From assembly GCA_016204605.1 (NCBI GenBank), contig JACQKK010000029.1, forward strand, positions 1-42,678: a DNA stretch of 42,678 nucleotides, written 5' to 3'. A program made the translations under genes and the position numbers. Below the pieces are notes generated by a model. That model was not told the DNA's origin. It did not search any database and saw only the letters and a list, made by a program, of their open reading frames with translations. The DNA comes from Candidatus Lambdaproteobacteria bacterium. Lineage in GTDB: Bacteria > SAR324 > JACQKK01. Each line of letters begins with the position of its first letter. The stretch's first letter is position 1. Below, piece by piece: positions 26,285-33,301 of this stretch.

Positions 26285-27226
26285 TCAGCGGCAGTGGGGC
26301 ATGACCTCCCCGGCGAAGCGCTCCATCTGCTCGACCACGCCCTCGAACGTCTCCGCCTTGGGGCTGAAGGCGAGGGCGGTCAGGCCACCGGCCTTGTAGG
26401 CGGCGATGCTCTCGATCACGTGGGCGGCCGGTCCTTCGAGCGCCGCCCGAGGCGCCGTGCCGGCGTCGGTCACCCGCACCGTGCTGCGCAGCGCGATCTC
26501 GAGCGTGGCGGGATCGCGTCCCCCTTTCTCGTACAGGGCGGCGATCTGGTCGCGCCGCGGGCCGAGCGCGCTGGGGTCGAGCAGCTCGGGGCGGTAGGGG
26601 GAGGCGTTGGGGTGCCACACGTCGCCCAGCTCCGCCATGCGTCGCCGGGCGCGGGGGTTGTTCCCGCCGATCCAGATCGGCGGCCCCCCCTGCTGCAGCG
26701 GCTTCGGGGAGAACTCGATGTCCTCGAAGCGGAAGTACTTGCCCGCGAAGGAGGGCACGGGCTCCGTCCAGCAGGTCTTGTAGATGCGGAGATGCTCGTC
26801 GGTGCGGTCGCCGCGGCTGGCGAACTGGTCGGCGATGCCGAGCGCCTCGAATTCGTTGGGCCACCAGCCGGTGCCTACGCCCAGGTAGAACCGCCCGCCC
26901 GAGAACACGTCGAGCGTGGCCACGGCCTTGGCGGTGGGCAGCGGCGGCCGGTAGGGCAGGATCAGCACGCTGGTGCCAATCCGGATGCGCCGGGTCTGCG
27001 CGGCCAGGTACAGCGCCGTCTGGAGGGCGTCGAAGTAGTTCTGGGTGAGTGTCCAGTGCTTGTCCTCGTGGCCGATCTCGCCCGGATCGGCGCGCGGAAT
27101 GATGACGTGGTCGTTGACCCCGATGAAGTCGTACCCGAGCGCCTCGGCCCGCTGTGCGTAGCGCGCCAGGTTCTCCGCGCTGGAGAACCGCCCGCGGTTG
27201 TAGGTGATCAGTCCGAACTGGAACAT
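26285..27226 (-). CDS. LLM-class (F420/flavin) oxidoreductase, array copy 3
   Basis: A 313-residue enzyme of the same family, beginning MFQFGLITYNRGRFSSAENL after a GGAGG site. It has GVGTGWWPNEFEALG, SPKPLQQGGPPIWIGGNNPR and the shared ending EVMPHCR. By eye it is closest to the copy at 28321-29262: both share an SPYRPEL stretch and a GGDRDPATL-like helix, suggesting a recent duplication. It lies 153 bp upstream of copy 4 and 87 bp downstream of copy 2. The shared strand and modest gaps suggest co-transcription. Substrate and cofactor are unknown. Confidence 0.93.
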   Translation of the reverse strand: MFQFGLITYNRGRFSSAENLARYAQRAEALGYDFIGVNDHVIIPRADPGEIGHEDKHWTLTQNYFDALQTALYLAAQTRRIRIGTSVLILPYRPPLPTAKAVATLDVFSGGRFYLGVGTGWWPNEFEALGIADQFASRGDRTDEHLRIYKTCWTEPVPSFAGKYFRFEDIEFSPKPLQQGGPPIWIGGNNPRARRRMAELGDVWHPNASPYRPELLDPSALGPRRDQIAALYEKGGRDPATLEIALRSTVRVTDAGTAPRAALEGPAAHVIESIAAYKAGGLTALAFSPKAETFEGVVEQMERFAGEVMPHCR

Positions 27227-27313
27227 GGCCTCCTCCGCGAGGATGGGGCGTGAATGCCGGAGCGGCGCATCCTGGCGCCTGCACGGCGGGCAGCGGCGTG
27301 CGCAGCCGGTCGC

Positions 27314-28258
27314 TCAGCGGCAGTGGGGCATGACGTGCTCGGCGATGGTCTCGACGCGCTCCATGATCTGGGCGAAGGTGTCGCCCTCGGTCTCGCCCGT
27401 GAAGTAGATGGCCACGTGGGTGAGTCCCTGGGCCTTGTACGCCCGGAGCGTCTCGACCAGGTGCTCGGGCGGCCCCGAGAACGGCCCGCGCCGCTCGCCG
27501 CCGGGCGCCGCGAGGTTCACGGTCGCGCGCAGGGCGATCTGGAGCGTGGCGGGGTCGCGCCCGGCCTGCTCGTACATGGCCCCCACCTTGGCCCGCGCGG
27601 CACCCAAGCCCGCGGGGTCGCGCAGCTCGGCCTTGCTGGTGATGGAAGGGTGCCACACGTCGCCCTGCTCGACCAGCCGCCGCAGGGCGCGGCCCCTGTT
27701 CCCGCCCACCCAGATCGGCGGCCCGGGCTTCTGGAGGGGCTTGGGCGAGAACTCGATGTTCTCGAAGCGGTGGTACTTGCCCGCGAAGTGGGGGTTGGCC
27801 TCGCGCCACGCGGTCTTGAAGATGCGCAGGTGCTCGTCGGTGCGCTCGCCGCGGTCGGCAAAGTGGTCGCCGACGCCGATGGCCTCGAACTCCTGGGGCC
27901 ACCATCCCGTGCCGACGCCTACGAACAGCCGCCCGCCCAGGTACACGTCGAGCGTGGCGAGCGCCTTGGCCGTCTGGAGTGGCGGCCGGTGGGGCAGGAT
28001 CAGCACGCTGGTGCCGATCCGGATGCGCTTGGTCAGCCCGCCCAGGTACATCATCGTGATCAGCGGGTCGTAGTAGTTCATGGTGTTGGCCACGCTCTTG
28101 GTGCCGTGGCCCGGCGGGTTGTTGCGCGGGATCACCACGTGGTCGTTCACGGCCAGGAAGTCGTACCCGAGCGCCTCGGCGCGGGTGGCGAAGCGCGCCA
28201 GGTTCTCCGGGCTGGAGAACGGCCCGCGGTTGTACGTGACCAGACCGAACTGGAACAT
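27314..28258 (-). CDS. LLM-class (F420/flavin) oxidoreductase, array copy 2
   Basis: A 314-residue LLM enzyme; ATG 28258 gives MFQFGLVTYNRGPFSSPENL, matching the starts of its neighbours, whereas the open frame upstream is non-coding. GAGG lies upstream at a usual distance. The barrel shows GVGTGWWPQEFEAIG and SPKPLQKPGPPIWVGGNRGR. It differs from copies 1 and 3 in the variable loops (IPRNNPPGHG, TSKAELRDPAGLG) and in a YFTGETEGDTFAQ segment before the ending HVMPHCR. These loops probably shape the substrate pocket. It is the second gene of the array in transcription order. Confidence 0.93.
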   Translation of the reverse strand: MFQFGLVTYNRGPFSSPENLARFATRAEALGYDFLAVNDHVVIPRNNPPGHGTKSVANTMNYYDPLITMMYLGGLTKRIRIGTSVLILPHRPPLQTAKALATLDVYLGGRLFVGVGTGWWPQEFEAIGVGDHFADRGERTDEHLRIFKTAWREANPHFAGKYHRFENIEFSPKPLQKPGPPIWVGGNRGRALRRLVEQGDVWHPSITSKAELRDPAGLGAARAKVGAMYEQAGRDPATLQIALRATVNLAAPGGERRGPFSGPPEHLVETLRAYKAQGLTHVAIYFTGETEGDTFAQIMERVETIAEHVMPHCR

Positions 28259-28320
28259 GGAAGACCTCTGCGAAAGGGGTGGGCTGCCGGGAGCGCCGCG
28301 GCGGGCTGACGGCCGGGCGG

Positions 28321-29262
28321 TCAGCGGCAGTGGGGGATGACCTCCTCGGCGACGCGCTCCATCTGCTCGAGCACCTCCTCGAACGTCTCCCCGAGCGGGC
28401 TGAAGGAGAGGGCGGTCAGGCCGCCGGCCTTGTAGGCCTGGATGTTCTCGATCACGTGGCCGGCCGGGCCTTCCAGCGCCGCCTGCGGCGCCGAGCCGGG
28501 GGGCGTGACCTTGACGTAGCTGCGCAGCGCGATCTTGAGCGTGGCGGGGTCGCGCCTGTTCTTCTCGAACAGGGCGGCGATCTGGTCGCGACGCGGGGCG
28601 AGGGCCGCGGGCTGCTGCAGCTCGGGCCGGTAGGGGGAGGCGTTGGGGTGCCACACGTCGCCCATCTCCGCCATGCGCCGCCGGGCGCGCGGGTTGTTCC
28701 CGCCGATCCAGATCGGCGGCCCCGGCCGCTGGACGGGCTTCGGGGAGAACTCGATGTCCTCGAAGCGGTAGAACTTGCCGGCGAAGGAGGGTACGGGCTC
28801 GGTCCAGCAGGTCTTGAAGATGCGCAGGTGCTCGTCGGTGCGGTCGCCGCGGCTGGCGAAGTGGTCGGCGATGCCCAGCGCCGCGAACTCGTGGGGCCAC
28901 CAGCCGGTGCCCACGCCCAGGAACAGCCGCCCGCCCGAGATGACATCGAGCGTGGCAATGGCCTTGGCGGTGGGCAACGGGGGGCGGTAGGGCAGGATCA
29001 GCACGCTCGTGCCGATCCGGATGCGCGTGGTGATGGCGGCCAGGTACGTCGCCGTCTGCAGGACGTCGAAGTAGTTCTGCTGCTGCGACCAGTGCTTGTC
29101 CGCGTGGCCGATGGCGCCGGGGTCCTCGCGCGGGATCACCACGTGGTCGGTGATGCCGATGAAGTCGTAGCCGAGCGCCTCGGCGCGCTGGGCATAGCGC
29201 GCCAGATTCGCGGCGCTGGAGAACGGGCCGTGGTTGTAGGTCATCACGCCGAACTCGAACAT
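28321..29262 (-). CDS. LLM-class (F420/flavin) oxidoreductase, array copy 1
   Basis: A 313-residue LLM enzyme, first of the four tandem copies. ATG 29262 follows a strong GAGGAGG and starts MFEFGVMTYNHGPFSSAANL. It has GVGTGWWPHEFAALG, SPKPVQRPGPPIWIGGNNPR and EVIPHCR at the end. The segment NLARYAQRAEALGYD is the one preserved in the relic at 24072-24129. The 288-bp region upstream holds a large inverted repeat that separates the array from the distant LLM gene at 29551. The gene is likely expressed from a promoter in or beyond that region. Function as for the family; no specific substrate assigned. Confidence 0.93.
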   Translation of the reverse strand: MFEFGVMTYNHGPFSSAANLARYAQRAEALGYDFIGITDHVVIPREDPGAIGHADKHWSQQQNYFDVLQTATYLAAITTRIRIGTSVLILPYRPPLPTAKAIATLDVISGGRLFLGVGTGWWPHEFAALGIADHFASRGDRTDEHLRIFKTCWTEPVPSFAGKFYRFEDIEFSPKPVQRPGPPIWIGGNNPRARRRMAEMGDVWHPNASPYRPELQQPAALAPRRDQIAALFEKNRRDPATLKIALRSYVKVTPPGSAPQAALEGPAGHVIENIQAYKAGGLTALSFSPLGETFEEVLEQMERVAEEVIPHCR

Positions 29263-29342
29263 GGCGTCCTCCTCGTCAAGTGTGGGCCACCGGCGGCGGG
29301 GCTGGGCCGGCTGCACGGCCTGCGCGCCGCTCGCAACTTGAG

Positions 29343-29538
29343 ACCTCTGAATAACCTCTCGGCTTTGGCCACAGTGGCGGCCTCACCCTCCCCGGCCGTC
29401 CCTCTCCTGAGGGAGAGAGAGCGAGCCTCGGATCGGCCACCCGCGCGGAACGTGCCCACCCCCTCTCCCCCAGGAGAGGGGGCAGGGGGTGAGGCCGCGC
29501 CGGCCCGCAAGTTATGCAGGGAGCCTTTCTTCAGAGGT
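29343..29538. repeat. MITE-like inverted repeat element
   Basis: Two arms face each other. The outer ends are ACCTCTGAA (29343-29351) and TTCAGAGGT (29530-29538). Further in are GCGGCCTCACCC (29377-29388) and GGGTGAGGCCGC (29487-29498), then CCCTCTCCTGAGGGAGAG-like and CCCTCTCCCCCAGGAGAGGG-like cores. The element is about 196 bp, lies between two genes and is not coding. The CTCACCC/CCTCTCC core recurs at 30651 and 42503. Confidence 0.75.
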
Positions 29539-29550
29539 TTCATCTCCTTC

Positions 29551-30609
29551 TCACATCTTCTGGATGATGTTCTTCGCGTAGTCCTTGATCATCTCGTAGC
29601 CGTGCACGAGGGGGAAGTTGCACATCAGCTGCGCCACGCCGCGGCGTTGCAGCTCCCGCAGTTGTTCGACCACCTCCTCGGGGCGCCCCACGACGCAGAA
29701 CGCCTTGATCATCTCGGGGGTGATGAAGCGCGCCTCCTGGGGGTCCACGAAGGCGTTGTGGCTCTCGTGCAGGAGCTGGTGGCGCACCGCCTCGGGCCGG
29801 CTCAGGTGGAAGGCGACGTACTCCTGCCAGATCGGCCGGAGGTAGGCAGGCGGCTCCTCGCCGGTCTCCTTCAGCCGCTCGATCTGGCCGTGCACGGCCG
29901 TCATGAAGGCCGGGCCGCACTCGCGGATGATGCGCTCCGAGTTGACCGCCTCGCCGGGCGCGAGGATCGCCAGGTTGACCCGGCAGGAGAGGTGGAAGCC
30001 CTCGAGCGTGCGACCCGCCCGCTGGGCGCCCCGGCGCACGTTGGCCAGGATGTCGTCCAGCGAGCCCCCGCGCGGGATGGCCGTGGTCAGCCCGTCGGCC
30101 AGCTCGCCCGCCAGCGCCTGCGCCTTGGGGCCGTATGCCGCCACGTAGAGCGGGATGCGATCCTCGACGTTGACGTAGCCCTTGTCGAGCAGCAGGAAGC
30201 GGATCTTGTGGCTCTGGCCGTCGTGGGCGTACTCGACCTCCTCGCCCCGGATCAGCCCCCGCACCACCTTGACGTACTCGCGGAACTCTTTGAGCCGCAT
30301 GGGGCGCCGCCCCAGCAGGCGCATGCCCGTGTTGCCCGTCCCCAGCGCCACGAAGCAGCGGCCGGGGGCGATGCGGTTGATGGTGGCGATGCCGTTCGCC
30401 ACCACGGGCGCCAGCCGCAGCCCCGGCACCGCCACCCCCGTGCCGAGTTTCATGGTCTTGGTCTTCATGGCGGCCATGGTGAGCACGGCGAAGCAGTTCG
30501 AGCGGATCATCTGGCTGTCGGTCACCCAGAGGTGGGTGTAGCCCATCTGCTCGGCGAGCGTGATGTACTCCATCTCGTCGATCTTGGCCCACGTGATGCC
30601 GAAGTCCAT
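29551..30609 (-). CDS. LLM-class oxidoreductase (methylene-H4MPT reductase-like branch)
   Basis: A 352-residue luciferase-like enzyme of another branch than the four array copies: it lacks the GTGWW and GGNNPR motifs and begins MDFGITWAKIDEMEYITLAE. Landmarks are GYTHLWVTDSQM, KLGTGVAVPGLRLAPVVANG and RCFVALGTGNTGMRLLGRRP, which resemble F420-dependent methylenetetrahydromethanopterin reductase-type proteins. AGGA lies upstream of ATG 30609. The C-terminus VVGRPEEVVEQLRELQRRGV is the usual coupling helix of the family. It shares strand with the array but is separated from it by the MITE-like repeat. Substrate unknown; F420 use is likely but unproven. Confidence 0.9.
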   Translation of the reverse strand: MDFGITWAKIDEMEYITLAEQMGYTHLWVTDSQMIRSNCFAVLTMAAMKTKTMKLGTGVAVPGLRLAPVVANGIATINRIAPGRCFVALGTGNTGMRLLGRRPMRLKEFREYVKVVRGLIRGEEVEYAHDGQSHKIRFLLLDKGYVNVEDRIPLYVAAYGPKAQALAGELADGLTTAIPRGGSLDDILANVRRGAQRAGRTLEGFHLSCRVNLAILAPGEAVNSERIIRECGPAFMTAVHGQIERLKETGEEPPAYLRPIWQEYVAFHLSRPEAVRHQLLHESHNAFVDPQEARFITPEMIKAFCVVGRPEEVVEQLRELQRRGVAQLMCNFPLVHGYEMIKDYAKNIIQKM

Positions 30610-30642
30610 GGTCGCGATCCTGTATGTGGTTCGGGGCTTACG

Positions 30643-30690
30643 GCGACCTCACCCTCCCCCAAGCTCCCTCTCCATTGACGGAGAGGGAGG
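30643..30690. repeat. Short dispersed repeat with hairpin (CTCACCCTCCC family)
   Basis: CGACCTCACCCTCCC is followed by a perfect 10-bp stem CTCCCTCTCC (30664-30673) / GGAGAGGGAG (30680-30689) with a six-base loop. The same opening is found at 42501. It sits between the methyltransferase stop and the LLM start and might also act as a minus-strand terminator. Confidence 0.7.
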
Positions 30691-30714
30691 GAGCCGCGGC
30701 CCGGACGGCAGCGC

Positions 30715-31566
30715 CTACCGTTGTCCGGCCACGATGCGGAAGCCGAAGGGGCGGATGACGCCCTGGGCGATCAGCAGCCGCTCCAGCGGCACGAGCTGCC
30801 GCGCGACCGGGAGCGCATCCGCGCGCAGCCGGTGCAGCCAGAACCGCGCGAGCGCGGGCGTCGGCTCCTCGTGCAGGATGCGGAACGCGGCCGCGACCCC
30901 GGCCCGCATGGCGTCGCCCTCGTGGAGCTGCTCGCTGAAGTGGCCGTGGCCCTCGTGGCCGTGGCCGGCATGGCTGTGCTCGCCATGGCCATGCCCCTCG
31001 TGACCGTGGCCCCCATGGCCGTGACCATGGCCGTGGCGACCCGGCTCGAAGCGCTCCCGCCAGCGGGCCAGCGGCTCCTTTCTCTCCGGCTGGTTGCCCT
31101 CCAGCACGCCGCTGGGCTCGGCGTCGCCGAGCAGCCCCGCCGCGACCAGCACGTCCTGCGTGCCGAAGAACCACGCGGCGGTGGCGGCGTCCACGCGCTC
31201 GATGGCGAACTCCTCCAGCATCACCCGACCCCCCGGGGCGAGCAGCGCCCGCGCCTTCTCCAGGGCCTCCCCGAGCGGGGCGATGTGGTGGAGCGAGAAG
31301 GAGAACAGCACCACGTCGAACGGGCCCCCCGTGAAATCGAGCAGATCGGCCTGCCGGGCGTCGATGCCGTTGGCACGCGCCTCGGCCACCGCCTCCTCCG
31401 AGGCGTCGATGGGCGTCACGACGTGCCCCGCGGCCCCGAGCGCCGCCGCCAGCCCGCCGCTGCCGCACCCCACGTCGAGGATGCGCGCCCGCGCCTGCGG
31501 CGCGAACCGCCCCACATACGCGGCGGTGTCCTGGTACTGGAGGTCTGAGGGGCGTTTGGGGGACAT
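30715..31566 (-). CDS. SAM-dependent methyltransferase with His-rich insert
   Basis: A 283-residue class I methyltransferase. The SAM-binding motif I is LDVGCGSGGLAAALGAAG (about 30-47), followed by the acidic D54 and the motif IV region DVVLFSFSLHHIAP. A striking insert at residues 178-209 contains 14 His in 32 residues in HGHGHEGHGH-like blocks, as seen in metal-binding chaperones and transporters. The remaining C-terminal part (HFSEQLHEGDAMRAG and on to PFGFRIVAGQR) is typical of the small-molecule methyltransferases of this group. The insert may bind Ni, Co, Zn or Cu, or form a metal-sensing switch. No metal transporter or urease/hydrogenase gene is nearby. Methyl acceptor unknown. Confidence 0.9.
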   Translation of the reverse strand: MSPKRPSDLQYQDTAAYVGRFAPQARARILDVGCGSGGLAAALGAAGHVVTPIDASEEAVAEARANGIDARQADLLDFTGGPFDVVLFSFSLHHIAPLGEALEKARALLAPGGRVMLEEFAIERVDAATAAWFFGTQDVLVAAGLLGDAEPSGVLEGNQPERKEPLARWRERFEPGRHGHGHGHGGHGHEGHGHGEHSHAGHGHEGHGHFSEQLHEGDAMRAGVAAAFRILHEEPTPALARFWLHRLRADALPVARQLVPLERLLIAQGVIRPFGFRIVAGQR

Positions 31567-31578
31567 GTCATGCCGCTT

Positions 31579-31680
31579 TCACGAAGCTGTAACCCATCCC
31601 CATGTGGGGAGCAGGTAGCCTTTCGACGTGCACACCGGGACGGTCACCCGCGTTGCGTTGGAGGCGCCCGTGTCACTCAT
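31579..31680 (-). pseudogene. hicA: Decayed HicA toxin remnant
   Basis: A 33-codon frame starts with an ATG that overlaps the hicB stop by four bases (ATGA), where hicA normally begins in hicB-hicA modules. It reads MSDTGASNATRVTVPVC and then an unrelated tail to TGA. RVTVPV matches the strand that precedes the catalytic region of many HicA proteins, while the preceding dsRNA-binding helix and His are missing. I infer an internal deletion. Confidence 0.55.
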
Positions 31681-31889
31681 ACGGCCACGTCGAGGTAGTC
31701 TCCCTGGCAGGTGGGCTCAGGGATGGGCAGCTTGTCGGCCTTAAGCCCCTCGATGTGGAACGCGATGGCTTCCCGAATCTGCTGGCGCGTTTCTTCGACA
31801 CTTTGCCCGGTGGCCATGAAGCCCGGCAGGTCGGGCACGTAGGCGGAGAAGTTCTGCGCCGCCTTTTCGATCACCACGAGGTATTTCAC
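31677..31889 (-). CDS. hicB: HicB-family antitoxin (orphan)
   Basis: A 70-residue protein starting at GTG 31889 with GGGGA upstream: MKYLVVIEKAAQNFSAYVPDLPGFMATGQSVEETR. YVPDLPG and the following helix EETRQQIREAIAFHIEGL are the hallmarks of the HicB N-terminal domain (partial RNase H fold) that binds HicA. No C-terminal DNA-binding domain is present, as in short HicBs. The toxin partner downstream appears destroyed. It may have been retained as a neutralising orphan or be decaying itself. Confidence 0.85.
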   Translation of the reverse strand: MKYLVVIEKAAQNFSAYVPDLPGFMATGQSVEETRQQIREAIAFHIEGLKADKLPIPEPTCQGDYLDVAV

Positions 31890-31967
31890 GGTGTCCCCAT
31901 CGCAGTGCCTCCACTAACCATCAGAAACTGGCGTTGTTGTTACATTTCCGACACTTACGCGGCCGCA

Positions 31968-32065
31968 ACAACAGATTTCTCGCTTCGCTCGAAATGACAC
32001 CTGCTTGTCATCCCGAGCCCTTCGGCCTGCTCAGGGCAGGCTCCGCGAAGGGTCTGCTGTTCGAG
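31968..32065. repeat. Dispersed-type palindromic repeat (TGTCAT...CGAGC)
   Basis: Left arm CAACAGATTTCTCGCTTCGC to AAATGACA and right arm TGTCATCCCGAGCCCTTCGG to GGGTCTGCTGTT are inverted relative to each other. The right arm contains a GCCTGC/GCAGGC hairpin nested in CCCTTCG/CGAAGGG. Similar TGTCATTCCGAGC elements are common intergenic repeats in environmental genomes. It lies between hicB and the FAH gene; the latter is transcribed toward it. Confidence 0.65.
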
Positions 32066-32100
32066 TGGCTGCCATTCGTTTCCTCTGCCTTGGTGCCCCC

Positions 32101-32883
32101 CTACCTCTCCCTCACGAACTTGTTCTTGAGGGTGCCGATCTGGTTGATCTCGATCTCGCAGACGTCGCCGTGCTTGAGGTTGGGGGCGGAGCCTTCGGTG
32201 CCCATCCAGATCACGTCGCCGGGCATGAGGGTGATGTACTTGGTGAGGCTGGCGATGAAGGTGCGCACGCCGAACAGCATGTGGTTGGTGGGGAACTCGA
32301 TGGTGACCTGGCCGTTGACGCGGACGGTGGTCTTGAGGGTTTCCAGCTTGACGTCGGTCTCGATCCAGGGGCCCATCGGCTTGAAGGTGTCGCAGCACTT
32401 GCCGCGCCAGTGGGTGCGGTCGCCGCGCTGCCAGTCGCGCTCGCTCACGTCGTTGCCGATGGTGTAGCCGAGCACGCAGTCGAGGGCGTTCTTCTCGGTG
32501 AGGTGCTTGGCCTGCTTGCCGATCACCACCACCAGCTCGCCCTCGTACTGCACCTTCTCGCCCGCGTCCCTGGGGATGACCACGTCGTGGCCGTGGGGCA
32601 CCAGCGCGCTCTGGAAGCGGTAGCCCATGTCGGGGTTGGTGGGGATCTTCGGCGCCTCGCCGCGCTTGGCCGCCTGCTCCCTGATGTGCTCGACGTAGTT
32701 GAGCCCGGCGCAGAAGAAGGTCGGCGGCTGGACGGGGATCAGCAGCTTCACCGAGCGCAGGGGGTAGGTCTTGCCCGTGCGCCGGTGGCGCGTGAACGGG
32801 CCGCCGGCCACCTGCGCCACCGTGTTGCCTTCGAGAATGCCGTAGTGGGACTTGCCCTCCTTTTCGAACCGGAGCCAGCGCAT
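32101..32883 (-). CDS. Fumarylacetoacetate hydrolase (FAH) family protein
   Basis: A 260-residue FAH-fold enzyme. ATG 32883 follows AGAAGGAG at ideal spacing and starts MRWLRFEKEGK; an upstream ATG at 32922 lacks support. Domain landmarks are FFCAGLNYVEHIRE (57-69), YEGELVVVIGK (113-123), GNDVSERDWQ (143-152) and KCCDTFKPMGPWIE. E114, E116 and D145 are the probable metal ligands. The family cleaves C-C bonds or tautomerises 2-hydroxy-2,4-dienoates and acylpyruvates in aromatic-acid breakdown. It is a single gene divergent from the SBP array. Specific substrate unknown. Confidence 0.93.
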   Translation of the reverse strand: MRWLRFEKEGKSHYGILEGNTVAQVAGGPFTRHRRTGKTYPLRSVKLLIPVQPPTFFCAGLNYVEHIREQAAKRGEAPKIPTNPDMGYRFQSALVPHGHDVVIPRDAGEKVQYEGELVVVIGKQAKHLTEKNALDCVLGYTIGNDVSERDWQRGDRTHWRGKCCDTFKPMGPWIETDVKLETLKTTVRVNGQVTIEFPTNHMLFGVRTFIASLTKYITLMPGDVIWMGTEGSAPNLKHGDVCEIEINQIGTLKNKFVRER

Positions 32884-33026
32884 GGGTGCTCCTTCTGGGC
32901 TTGAATGAACGGCGGCTCCCAACCGGGATGGTGATGCCTAACCCGATGCGCGAGGGAGCGCAAGGCGGAAGGCGAGCCGGGCCACTGGCGGTGGCGGGAG
33001 CCGTCGCGCGGGGCGTGGTCGCGCCA

Positions 33027-33056
33027 TTGTACTTGCCGCTCCGCATGGTCTATGAT
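33027..33056 (+). promoter_or_regulatory. Candidate promoter of the SBP array
   Basis: TTGTAC (33027-33032) and TATGAT (33051-33056) are 18 bp apart in an AT-richer pocket. The -10 box has five of six consensus bases and the -35 box three. The predicted leader is about 240 bases and includes the hairpin at 33198. Confidence 0.4.
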
Positions 33057-33192
33057 CCGCCCCAAACATCAACGACGAGCAGGAGTGCACACCCGGCAGC
33101 GGCCCCTGGCCGGCGGCCGGCTGGCCCGACCTGCACCCGACACCGCGGCGCCCCTTCGCCCCTTGGGGGGACGAGGGCGCGCCTCCCTTTCG

Positions 33193-33301
33193 CCGTACCG
33201 CCGGGAGGTTGAGCCTCCCCGGCGGGTCCACCACCGACCCCGCGTGGGGCCGGCATCTCGGAGGAGGATCAACCGGCAGGTATCATATCCAGGGGGAACT
33301 C
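33193..33301 (+). repeat. Array leader repeat, copy 1
   Basis: About 110 bp before this SBP are nearly identical to the stretch before the next one (34943-35051) and recognisably similar to that before the third (36694-36804). It comprises an inverted repeat CCGCCGGGAGG / CCTCCCCGGCGG (33198-33225, one bulge), CGCGTGGGGCCGGCATCTC, GGAGGAGGATCAACCGGC and CCAGGGGGAACTC just before the ATG. Confidence 0.85.

Larger units (their letters stand above)
32884..33301. other. Divergent intergenic region upstream of the SBP array
   Basis: 418 bp separate the FAH gene and the first array SBP. It holds a plausible rightward promoter (33027-33056), a strong hairpin (33198-33225) and the shared array leader with GAGGAGGATCAACCGGCA before the SBP. 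No leftward promoter was recognised. No convincing gene is present. Confidence 0.6.

Noticed and set aside
29244..29543. 99-codon minus-strand frame through the MITE-like repeat (SPPAPSPGGEG type)
   Set aside because: This peptide is produced by the repeat itself and appears as a false protein wherever such repeats occur.
33209..33301. In-frame N-terminal extension of array A1 beginning MSLPGGSTTD
   Set aside because: The corresponding leader of B2 has indels that break this frame, and the AGGGGGAA ribosome site fits the ATG at 33302.
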